Shown here piece after piece: positions 1 to 5,229 of a stretch of DNA of 6,030 bases. Under the pieces are notes generated by a model. The model ran no database searches. It was given only the letters and a program-made list of their open reading frames with translations, and was not told the origin of the DNA. The DNA is from Chloroflexota bacterium. Lineage in GTDB: Bacteria; Chloroflexota; Dehalococcoidia; Lucifugimonadales; UBA3495. Each line of letters opens with the position of its first letter. The first letter of the stretch is position 1. The stretch lies in NCBI GenBank assembly GCA_022562335.1, contig JADFPM010000168.1:1-6030 (forward strand), given 5' to 3'. A program made the translations under genes and the position numbers.

Positions 1-7
1 GAAACTG

Positions 8-31
8 ATTCCCACCAGTGGATATCATACC
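8..31. repeat. 24-bp repeat R1, copy 1
   Basis: Matches 314-337 at 22 of 24 positions. The core CCACCAGTGG is itself a short dyad (CCAC/GTGG around CA). The copy lies 7 bp from the left window edge, so any longer element it belongs to may be cut off. Confidence 0.8.
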
Positions 32-125
32 CCGCCCCGCAACACGGGGAGGAGATGCTGGGCAAACGTTCGCTTTGCTCGCGAGCCTCTGAGAACTTAA
101 AACTCATGGTACGTAAATATTGGGT

Positions 126-140
126 CCAGCGTCATGTTGG
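126..140. repeat. 15-bp hairpin repeat, copy 1 (wobble form)
   Basis: CCAGCG-TCA-TGTTGG differs from the unit at 192-206 by two transitions. Both changes leave a G-T (G-U) pair in the 6-bp stem, so the stem-loop survives in plus-strand RNA. This suggests that the structure is what is conserved, though two copies are thin evidence. Confidence 0.5.
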
Positions 141-190
141 TCAGCCAAGAAATATTGCACGGCGTAAGCAAACTCGCCCTCCGCGGAGGA

Positions 191-207
191 GCCAGCGTCA
201 CGCTGGC
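191..207. repeat. Perfect hairpin, 15-bp repeat copy 2
   Basis: GCCAGCG-TCA-CGCTGGC is a perfect 7-bp stem with a 3-nt loop. Its inner 15 bp repeat the unit at 126-140, 66 bp away. It directly abuts the left end of the ~60-bp repeat R2 at 207. There is no flanking T-run, so it is not a canonical terminator. Confidence 0.6.
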
Positions 208-266
208 CACGGCTAATAGATGAAAACTCTTGTCGGATACCCTGTCCGTGCAATGGAGTCGTTCAT
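207..266. repeat. ~60-bp repeat R2, copy 1
   Basis: Aligns with 348-409 at 48 of 60 positions plus one 2-bp gap. The 49-bp core has imperfectly inverted ends: on the minus strand it begins ATGAACGACTCC, and on the plus strand the other end begins ATGAAAACTC. Such ends with a GC-rich centre resemble small palindromic intergenic elements. I do not recognise a named family. Confidence 0.7.
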
Positions 267-313
267 ATATAGCAAGTTTTATCAGGTGGATCAAGAAAGG
301 ACTGGAAAAGATT

Positions 314-337
314 ATTCCCACCAGTGGGTTTCATACC
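314..337. repeat. 24-bp repeat R1, copy 2
   Basis: Second copy of the unit at 8-31 with two substitutions. Here the dyad is longer (CCCAC-CA-GTGGG). It lies only 10 bp from R2 copy 2, whereas in the first pair R1 and R2 are 175 bp apart. Confidence 0.8.
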
Positions 338-347
338 TCATAGCTTT

Positions 348-409
348 CCACGGCTTTTAAATGAAGATCCTTGTCAGATACACCGTCCGCTTGCGGCGGA
401 GTCGTTCAT
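348..409. repeat. ~60-bp repeat R2, copy 2, overlapping the MFS stop codon
   Basis: Diverged copy of 207-266. Its right end, GTTCAT on the plus strand, contains the TGA stop (406-408) of the MFS gene, so the element begins exactly where the coding region ends. On the minus strand TCCGC-CGCAA-GCGGA forms a 5-bp stem shortly after the stop. It could influence mRNA 3'-end stability, but no U-run is present. Confidence 0.7.
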
Positions 410-1629
410 TTCACCGACGGCTTGCGTTTTCCGTGTTTTATTTCAGGGATGAGCATCAGGCTGGCCACAACCATCATGGCCGCTGACAGCAGGCCGACAT
501 TCAAGAGGCCGATCTGGCTGGCGGCCCAGTAGCCAATGACAGGACCGATGGTTCCACGTATCCCGGTCAAGCTGACGTGGACGGACATGTAGGCGGCGGT
601 TTTTCCCGGCGGCGCGTATTTCGTCACCCACAAATTCCAGGCAATGCTTCCTCCGGCAAAGGCCATGCCGATCATGGCGGAACCAGCGCCTATGATCCAT
701 GGATTTTTTGATATGAAAAATGTTGCGACGCCAATGGCGAATAAAAGATTCAACAGTATTCTGAGGGCGACAAAATTCATGCGGTCAAACAGCCTGGCCC
801 AGAAAGGGATAAAAAGCAATCGCATGGTATCGGGAATGATGGTGATGATGAGGGCGACGAAAATTGCCGAGCCCTCTATCCCGTATTCGGCGGAAGTGAC
901 GTAATCGACCCTCAGCGGAATCGTCCACAGGTTGGCGAATCCCATGATGAACCAGGTCAGGAGCACATACCCGAAAGAGCGATCCTGAAAAATGTATTTG
1001 AAGTTGCCCAGGGGATTCCGGTGCGAATTTTCCTCCATGATTTTGGAGGGCATGCAATAGATCGCGCCTGCTTTGGCAAATGCGCAAAAACCCAGGAGGG
1101 TGAACAGCCAGGTAAAATATTCAATATTAATCTCCAACAGGAAAGAACCGGCATAACCGAACGCCGCCGATATTCCGACCGTCAATATGAGGGATCTGGA
1201 AAAATAGTGGCCGCGTAAATCCGCAGGGTAATTGTCGCCATAAATATCGGTTATAAACGGTAGCAGGGCGCTCCGGCATATATACCCGATCACCACAAAC
1301 AGCGCGAACCATTCCGCCGAAGTGGTCCAGGCCGCGAAAAAAACAAAGACTCCGGTGAGAACCGAAGGCATGGCTCCCCAGGATGATTTCCGCAAACCTG
1401 TTCCCTCGGCATAATGAACCAGGATGATGGAAAGGAACATTCCCATGAAGGGCGCCGCTGCTATCAGGGATTTCAAATTTTCGTCCGCATGAAAATAGCG
1501 GATAGCGATGAAAAGGCAAAAGGTTTGCGAGCCGGTGGCAAGCAGTCCCTCGAAACCGCCACGCACCAGGTCGCAGTGGTAAGTCCGGCGGGTGATATCT
1601 GTTTTGGAAAGGGTGGAATATTCCTTCAC
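406..1629 (-). CDS. MFS transporter, 12 predicted membrane helices, substrate unknown
   Basis: This 407-residue protein should sit in the cytoplasmic membrane and move a small solute. About 12 hydrophobic segments can be drawn, roughly at residues 24-44, 53-73, 88-102, 104-126, 145-166, 171-192, 218-240, 253-277, 286-306, 310-332, 344-368 and 372-394. A charged loop at 193-217 separates two six-helix halves, as in the major facilitator superfamily (usual length about 400). The first-half motif-A loop is degenerate (EGTGLRKSS at 75-83), while the second-half counterpart is clearer (ARLFDR at 278-283). A YPADLRG stretch at 134-140 follows helix 4 and HVSLTGIRG lies at 351-359. No substrate motif is visible. 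The start is GTG at 1629; an in-frame stop a few codons upstream rules out extension, and there is no clear Shine-Dalgarno sequence. It follows the STAND gene by 55 bp with no obvious terminator. Sample lines have lower GC than that gene, so it may have a separate origin. Confidence 0.9.
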   Translation of the reverse strand: MKEYSTLSKTDITRRTYHCDLVRGGFEGLLATGSQTFCLFIAIRYFHADENLKSLIAAAPFMGMFLSIILVHYAEGTGLRKSSWGAMPSVLTGVFVFFAAWTTSAEWFALFVVIGYICRSALLPFITDIYGDNYPADLRGHYFSRSLILTVGISAAFGYAGSFLLEINIEYFTWLFTLLGFCAFAKAGAIYCMPSKIMEENSHRNPLGNFKYIFQDRSFGYVLLTWFIMGFANLWTIPLRVDYVTSAEYGIEGSAIFVALIITIIPDTMRLLFIPFWARLFDRMNFVALRILLNLLFAIGVATFFISKNPWIIGAGSAMIGMAFAGGSIAWNLWVTKYAPPGKTAAYMSVHVSLTGIRGTIGPVIGYWAASQIGLLNVGLLSAAMMVVASLMLIPEIKHGKRKPSVK

Positions 1630-1670
1630 TATGGCGGTTTTTTATTTGTGGAAAGTTTATGGAGGAGAAG

Positions 1671-1680
1671 GGGGCGCCCC
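1671..1680. repeat. 10-bp palindrome GGGGCGCCCC, 3' side of the STAND gene
   Basis: A perfect palindrome 4 bp past the STAND stop codon and 41 bp before the MFS start. The same decamer recurs at 3953-3962 upstream of the STAND gene, in a matching GAA(N)...G context. It could fold only as a very tight hairpin and has no U-run, so it is not called a terminator. Confidence 0.5.
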
Positions 1681-1684
1681 GGAA

Positions 1685-3859
1685 TCAATTTAAATTAGCA
1701 CGGCAACGGGCAATGTATTCACGATTGATGTCGGCGTAGGGCTGGATTTCCAAAGCCTTCCTAAAGCTTGTCAGGGCTTCATCGTAACGGGCGCGGGCGT
1801 CTGCTAGAAGGTCTTCCCGCAGGTCGAGGTCTCCCAGGGCTTGGAGGGTGTTGGCCTGGCCCAGCCGGGACTGGATGTCGCGGAAGATGGGCAGGGCTTC
1901 GTCGTAACGGGCGCGGGCGTCTGTTAGAAGGGCTTCCCGGAGGTCCAGGTCTCCCAGGGCTTTGAGGGTGTTGGCGTGAAGCCAATTCCAATGTGCTTCG
2001 CCAGAGTCCCGAACGGCGTGTTCCAGCAGGCGGCGGCACAGGCCATGGTCCCACCGCAACGCGGCGAACTGGGCCACGTGGGCGGCAAACTCGGCCCGTT
2101 GGCGGGGCAGGGATTCCGTGCCGCCAGGCGGAAGCGCCGCATCTCCCACCAAGGCTTTGGCCACGATTTCCAGGTTCGCCGCCTCCTGGTGGAAAGCAAG
2201 GATCGCGTCGGTGGAGCGGTCTTGGCCCACCATTTCTTGAAGGATCTGTGGAAAGCCCGCTATCAGGGTGAGGAATCGGGCCTCGAACTCACCCAATCGT
2301 TCTCCCGCTTCCTGACGGACCACCTCGCGCATCAGGCGGTGCATGGTGTACCGTTTTCCCCCGAATCCGGCTTCGGCGGCCCGCAGGACCGCGCGCTGAT
2401 GAAGCCTGTTCAGCACCCTGCCAGCCTCAGCCTGGTCATCTGCCTCCAACTGTGCTACCGGGACTACCAGCAGCTGGGGTCCTCCACTGGCCGGGTCGAA
2501 GCAGGCTACGGCGTAGAGCAGCCGGCGGGCCGAGGCACTGAGGTTGCGCAGGCTAAGGCGAAGTACGGCCCGGACCACTCGTGAAAAGCGGATCTCGTCG
2601 GGCGATTCGTTTCCTGAGAATTCCGCGGGTCCAAGGGCTTGAAGCTGACGCCGTTCATCAGGATATATCTCCAGCCATTCGGCTACGGGTAGACCTTCGT
2701 CGCTGATGGTTGCGGCGGCCACGTCCACGGCCAGGGGAAGGTGGCCCAGGAGATCGCAGAGCTGATCGATCTGACCGGATTGCTGACGCGCCGGCCCCTC
2801 CCCCAAGTGAGCGCCGAAGCAGTCGCGGGACTGCTTCCGGGTAAAGGTATCCAGCATCACCGGGTCCGATCCCGCGGCAGACCGCAGCAATGCTTCGTCT
2901 CTGGAGGTAATAATCGTTTTGCAAGACCCGCCCGGCAAAGGCAGAAGCATCTGGACCACCACCGGGTCCTCGGCATTATCCAAGATGAGCAGTCCCTCGA
3001 ACCGGGACAGGGAATCCCGCAGGACTCGGCTGGCCTGGACATCGGTCAACTCCGAGTCGAGTTGCAGATTTATGGCGTTCCCGGCGGACACCATCGCCCC
3101 GCGCACAGCGCCGGTGTCAAGGGGCACGTAGACTGTCTTTCCGGCGTGGTGTTGGCGAGCGTATCGTATCGCCAGGAGGCTCTTCCCCACCCCGCCCACG
3201 GTTCCACCGATACCCACCACATCCTCAGATAGCAGGCGTTGCGATAGCTCTTCAAGCTGCGGGCGTTCCACCCGGTAGTCTTCGTCTGAGGGGAGGGAAA
3301 GGGCGGCGGGCGGCGTGGCGCTGGATGGCTCCGTCAGGTATAAGTTGTCCCGAAGCGACTCCTTCAGTTCATTGAATTGCCCGCCCAGTTCCATTGTGCG
3401 GACCCGCTGGGCGGCGGCAGTCAAACCGGTCAAGTAGGCCTGCACGCGGGGTTCGCCCGGCAAGCTCTCAAGGCAGACATTGCCCATCTCCAGCGCCATC
3501 CTCTCCACGACGTCGAATACGCTGGGCGTTTCGCAGGTATAGATAACTTGGAGGAGCCTTATCTCATCATGGCCTAGAGTGCCACCAACGGAGAGGTAGT
3601 CGCCGCACCTTTCGTCCTTGAGCAAATCGATGAGCGAGTTCCAAGCCTTCCTGTCTTTTTCGGATTTGATGCGTCGGTCATAGTAATCCACCACCCGAAG
3701 AGCCGCCTCGGGGTATAACGTCGACAACATTCCACTAACCCGGGCATCGCGGACAAGCCGGCCGGCCGCACCGGCAGCGAATTTCAGCCCTGCGGGCACG
3801 AATATCTCCAGGACTACCATGGGAAACCTGGCCTTTTCCCTGATAGTGGCGACGGGCAC
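1685..3859 (-). CDS. STAND (NB-ARC) ATPase with C-terminal TPRs; function unknown, possibly signalling or defence
   Basis: This 724-residue protein has the order of a STAND signalling ATPase. Residues 1-190 are mostly helical with no domain I recognise. The NB-ARC core follows: P-loop GIGGTVGGVGKS (216-227), Walker B LLILDN (290-295), a TSRD strand (318-321), and LGHLPLA (371-377) in the GLPL position. A winged-helix region (about 430-515) ends in TMHRL (505-509), the MHD-like motif. A helical stretch leads into two 40-residue TPRs (630-669 and 670-709). Proteins of this build usually act as cytoplasmic switches: the repeats sense a ligand, nucleotide exchange drives oligomerisation, and the N-terminal domain gives the output. 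No nuclease, TIR, protease or DNA-binding motif is visible, so the output cannot be named. The P-loop carries four extra residues compared with GxGGVGK[ST]. The open frame begins at a GTG (3859) after a stop at 3872-3874; an ATG at 3820 (residue 14) has a slightly better AGG upstream and may be the true start. A transcriptional regulator is an alternative to a defence role. Confidence 0.85.
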   Translation of the reverse strand: MPVATIREKARFPMVVLEIFVPAGLKFAAGAAGRLVRDARVSGMLSTLYPEAALRVVDYYDRRIKSEKDRKAWNSLIDLLKDERCGDYLSVGGTLGHDEIRLLQVIYTCETPSVFDVVERMALEMGNVCLESLPGEPRVQAYLTGLTAAAQRVRTMELGGQFNELKESLRDNLYLTEPSSATPPAALSLPSDEDYRVERPQLEELSQRLLSEDVVGIGGTVGGVGKSLLAIRYARQHHAGKTVYVPLDTGAVRGAMVSAGNAINLQLDSELTDVQASRVLRDSLSRFEGLLILDNAEDPVVVQMLLPLPGGSCKTIITSRDEALLRSAAGSDPVMLDTFTRKQSRDCFGAHLGEGPARQQSGQIDQLCDLLGHLPLAVDVAAATISDEGLPVAEWLEIYPDERRQLQALGPAEFSGNESPDEIRFSRVVRAVLRLSLRNLSASARRLLYAVACFDPASGGPQLLVVPVAQLEADDQAEAGRVLNRLHQRAVLRAAEAGFGGKRYTMHRLMREVVRQEAGERLGEFEARFLTLIAGFPQILQEMVGQDRSTDAILAFHQEAANLEIVAKALVGDAALPPGGTESLPRQRAEFAAHVAQFAALRWDHGLCRRLLEHAVRDSGEAHWNWLHANTLKALGDLDLREALLTDARARYDEALPIFRDIQSRLGQANTLQALGDLDLREDLLADARARYDEALTSFRKALEIQPYADINREYIARCRANLN
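1772..1855. repeat. 84-bp tandem coding repeat, unit 2 (last TPR)
   Basis: 78 of 84 bases match 1892-1975 exactly, at a period of 120 bp or 40 codons. The repeat encodes the conserved part of the TPR (NTLxALGDLDLRE then DARARYDEAL). Identity at third positions shows a recent duplication or gene conversion, not just protein-level constraint. After this unit the sequence changes into a capping helix (residues ~697-724). Confidence 0.9.
1892..1975. repeat. 84-bp tandem coding repeat, unit 1 (first TPR)
   Basis: Partner of 1772-1855 within the same reading frame. The 36 bp between the conserved blocks (1856-1891) encode the second half of the first TPR (about residues 657-668). Only these two highly similar units exist; the residues before 625 show no further DNA-level copy. 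Confidence 0.9.
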
Positions 3860-3873
3860 GAATCCATCGGATT

Positions 3874-3899
3874 AGTATACCAATTCTGCGCTTAGGCAA
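3874..3899 (-). promoter_or_regulatory. Weak candidate promoter upstream of the STAND gene
   Basis: On the minus strand TTGCCT (3894-3899) and TATACT (3874-3879) resemble -35 and -10 boxes (each close to consensus), but the spacer is only 14 bp, shorter than the usual 16-18. If real, transcription would begin just before the GTG at 3859, leaving almost no leader, and would favour the ATG at 3820 as the start. Confidence 0.2.
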
Positions 3900-3952
3900 G
3901 GGAGAACAAACAATATTTGGCAATAAAAGCCCGGTAAACGTCATGTTCGAAT

Positions 3953-3962
3953 GGGGCGCCCC
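3953..3962. repeat. 10-bp palindrome GGGGCGCCCC, 5' side of the STAND gene
   Basis: Identical to 1671-1680. It lies 93 bp upstream of the GTG start. With the other copy it brackets the gene. A dyad of this size could be an operator, a recombination scar or a chance repeat in GC-rich DNA. Confidence 0.45.
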
Positions 3963-4055
3963 GTTACGATCGTCGTCCTCGATAAACGGCCCCATCACGT
4001 GGACTTTACTGATTTGGCTTCGAGGCTATTGCAGGGGGTTGTTTGCGGTCCCAAT

Positions 4056-4081
4056 CCCACCGTGGCCTAAGCCGCCGTGGG
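4056..4081. other. Imperfect 11-bp stem hairpin downstream of RidA
   Basis: Arms 4056-4066 and 4071-4081 pair around a CTAA loop with one C-C mismatch and one wobble (T-G as the plus strand is read; the minus-strand RNA would have A-C there). There is no U-run on the minus-strand side, so it is not a standard intrinsic terminator, though it is the strongest fold in the gap after ridA and could protect or end that transcript. Confidence 0.35.
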
Positions 4082-4181
4082 CGTACGACCGGCAGGAGGG
4101 TTGGGTGTGGTGACTCCGGATGGACCGCAGGGTTGCGGCCCATCTGTGATTTCCATTGGCACAAGCCGGTTCGCTAAAAAG

Positions 4182-4649
4182 CTACGCTTTGAGCTCCACC
4201 ACCATCTCTATCTCCACCGGCATCCCTCCGGGAAGGGTGCTCATGCCCACGGCCGAGCGGGCGTGGCGGCCCGATTCCCCGTACAGGCTGATCAGCAGGT
4301 CCGAAGCGCCGTTGGCCACCTTGGGCGTGTCGCCGAAGTCCGGCGCGGCGTTCACCATGCACAGCAGCTTGACGATGCGGCTGACCCGGTCCAGGTCGCC
4401 GATCTCGCCCTTCAACGACGTTAGCAGGTTTAGCATCACCAGCCGGGCGCAGTCGTAGCCCTGCTCTATGGTCAAGTCGGCGCCCAGCTTGCCCACGTGA
4501 AGGAATCCCCCTTCGGGAAGTCCCGGACCGTGGCCGGAAAGAAACACCAGGTTGCCGGTGGTCACCGCCGCAATGAAATTCCCCACCGACTGGCGCCGGA
4601 CCGGCGGTAGCTCATAGCCCAATTCTTTGAGTTTGTTTTCGATTTCCAT
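4182..4649 (-). CDS. RidA/YjgF-family protein (putative reactive-enamine/imine deaminase)
   Basis: The protein has 155 residues and belongs to the longer YjgF/chorismate-mutase-like branch of the Rid superfamily. Family members form soluble cytoplasmic trimers with active sites between subunits; true RidA hydrolyses reactive enamine/imine intermediates such as 2-aminoacrylate. Visible landmarks are GNLVFLSGHGP (32-42), GKLGADLTIEQGYDCARL (53-70), VNAAPDF (99-105), VANGASDLL (111-119), and the signature HARSAVGMSTLP (129-140) followed by VEIEMVVEL (145-153). R131 and E146 match the conserved arginine and glutamate of the RidA active site. The ATG start is fixed by an AGGAGG four bases upstream and by the typical N-terminus of this branch. 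It follows the barrel gene by 192 bp that contain a palindromic repeat. The fold assignment is firm; the substrate and deaminase activity are inferred, since many Rid subfamilies lack proven activity. Confidence 0.92.
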   Translation of the reverse strand: MEIENKLKELGYELPPVRRQSVGNFIAAVTTGNLVFLSGHGPGLPEGGFLHVGKLGADLTIEQGYDCARLVMLNLLTSLKGEIGDLDRVSRIVKLLCMVNAAPDFGDTPKVANGASDLLISLYGESGRHARSAVGMSTLPGGMPVEIEMVVELKA

Positions 4650-4653
4650 CTGG

Positions 4654-4659
4654 CCTCCT
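4654..4659 (-). promoter_or_regulatory. Ribosome binding site of the RidA gene
   Basis: AGGAGG on the minus strand, 4 nt before the ATG at 4649. This fixes the start. Confidence 0.85.
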
Positions 4660-4726
4660 AGTCGATTGGGATTTCATAGCACAAATGGTGGAAGCGTTGA
4701 CTGCGCCTTTTGCCATCCAGGAATTC

Positions 4727-4807
4727 ACCCCCATCCTAACCTTCCCCCGTAAAGGGGGAAGGGACATGCCTCCTCTCCCCTTGCGGGAGAGGATTGAGGT
4801 GAGGGGT
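4727..4807. repeat. Composite palindromic intergenic repeat (two hairpins, inverted ends)
   Basis: Two perfect hairpins stand side by side: a 9-bp stem (arms 4740-4748 and 4754-4762, loop GTAAA) and an 8-bp stem (4772-4779 and 4785-4792, loop CTTGC). The outer ends are imperfect inverted repeats: ACCCCCATCCTAACC at the left against GGATTGAGGTGAGGGGT at the right. This is the architecture of a BIME- or MITE-like element, and very similar purine/pyrimidine-rich palindromes occur between genes in many bacteria. It lies between the barrel gene and ridA, where it could act as a partial terminator or mRNA stabiliser. The open frame across it (4612-4824) is not considered real. Confidence 0.75.
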
Positions 4808-4841
4808 AAATTCGCAACCACCAATCAACGTCCGCTCAGCA

Positions 4842-5204
4842 TTACCCCTCAGGAAAGGTGAGTTTGAGCAGGGTGTGCCGCCGGTTGGTGGTGTAGGGCC
4901 GCACCTGTTCCGGCCAGCGGCCCCTTTCCACGGCCTCGCCCCAGGCGGCGCTGGTCAAAACCTCGGGGCTTTCCAATTCATAGAGGGCGTGAAACGTGGG
5001 CTCCCCCTCTATCTTGATGGTCCGGGTTTCCCCGCCCATGCTGATGGCCAGTTCCTGCAATTCGAACCGGGAAATCAGCCCGACGCCGGGCACCTGGGAA
5101 AGCTCGGGGCAATGCTCGGTGTTGTAAACCTCGTCGAACAGGGCCTGCTTAGCAGGTTCCACATCCATGCTGGCGATAAACAGATACCGGGAACGCGTCG
5201 CCAT
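4842..5204 (-). CDS. Small protein, probable dimeric alpha/beta-barrel fold; function unknown
   Basis: This 120-residue soluble protein starts with the strand RYLFIASMDV, followed by a helix and an YNTEHCPELSQVPGVGLISRFEL stretch (about residues 27-49). A middle segment rich in charged residues leads to EPTFHALYELESPEVL and a C-terminal WPEQVRPYTTNRRHTLLKL. The pattern of strand, helix with a conserved N-x-E-H, 'PGV' turn and strand, then a second strand-helix half, resembles the ferredoxin-like dimeric alpha/beta-barrel superfamily (EthD/DUF4286-like). Members include small decarboxylases, cyclases and isomerases as well as many of unknown role. No signal peptide or membrane segment is present. 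The ATG at 5204 has AGGAGG six bases upstream. The gene starts 69 bp after the TPP enzyme, so co-transcription and work on the same substrate are plausible, but not shown. The family call is by pattern only. Confidence 0.75.
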   Translation of the reverse strand: MATRSRYLFIASMDVEPAKQALFDEVYNTEHCPELSQVPGVGLISRFELQELAISMGGETRTIKIEGEPTFHALYELESPEVLTSAAWGEAVERGRWPEQVRPYTTNRRHTLLKLTFPEG

Positions 5205-5210
5205 GATATC

Positions 5211-5216
5211 CCTCCT
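5211..5216 (-). promoter_or_regulatory. Ribosome binding site of the barrel-protein gene
   Basis: AGGAGG on the minus strand, 6 nt before the ATG at 5204. Confidence 0.85.
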
Positions 5217-5229
5217 AGTTCTGTGACCA

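Larger units (their letters stand above)
1..405. other. Non-coding region rich in dyads and diverged repeats, downstream of the MFS gene
   Basis: I see no credible gene in this stretch on either strand; the only open frame of note (97-321, minus) has no ribosome site and no recognisable family. The stretch holds two copies of a 24-bp repeat, two copies of a ~60-bp repeat, two copies of a 15-bp hairpin unit, and further perfect palindromes: CCCCG/CGGGG stem at 35-49, GCTCGCGAGC at 77-86 and CCTCCGCGGAGG at 178-189. None has the U-run of an intrinsic terminator. It is best read as a cluster of REP- or MITE-like intergenic elements at the 3' side of the MFS gene; that reading is inference. Confidence 0.7.
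3860..4181. other. 322-bp intergenic gap between RidA and the STAND gene
   Basis: No gene is supported here; open frames that cross it are extensions of antisense frames. It holds a possible weak promoter near the STAND start, the GGGGCGCCCC palindrome at 3953-3962, an imperfect long hairpin at 4056-4081 and a small CCGCA-GGGT-TGCGG stem at 4125-4138. The length suggests that the STAND gene is transcribed separately from the RidA group. Confidence 0.6.

Noticed and set aside
97..321. 74-residue minus-strand frame in the left non-coding region
   Set aside because: It crosses several repeats and hairpins, lacks a ribosome site and looks like no known protein.
8..409. Possible CRISPR array from repeated 24-bp and ~60-bp units
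   Set aside because: Only two copies of each, with unequal spacing and substantial divergence; no regular repeat-spacer pattern and no cas genes.
1671..1680. GC palindrome after the STAND gene as an intrinsic terminator
   Set aside because: It has no room for a normal loop and no U-run on the minus strand; only the repeated palindrome itself is reported.
1976..2584. 202-residue open frame on the plus strand opposite the STAND gene
   Set aside because: It lies wholly antisense to the recognisable NB-ARC/TPR protein in GC-rich DNA, has no ribosome site and no family resemblance.
2741..3232. 163-residue plus-strand frame opposite the NB-ARC core
   Set aside because: Antisense shadow of the P-loop to GLPL region; composition is biased and no domain is recognisable.
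3941..3965. GTTCGAAT near 3945, resembling a tRNA T-loop or an integrase attachment core
   Set aside because: The flanking bases do not pair into a T-stem on either strand and no other tRNA arms are present.
3735..3998. 87-residue minus-strand frame upstream of and overlapping the STAND start
   Set aside because: Its overlapping half is a frame-shifted reading of the STAND N-terminus and the rest is intergenic. I considered a frameshifted extension of the STAND gene, but the sequence has no matching domain to join.
4740..4792. Hairpins before ridA as intrinsic terminators
   Set aside because: Neither stem is followed by a T-run on either strand; the double-hairpin form fits an intergenic repeat better.
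4612..4824. 70-residue minus-strand frame between the barrel gene and ridA
   Set aside because: It is mostly a translation of the palindromic intergenic repeat and its start does not follow a ribosome site.
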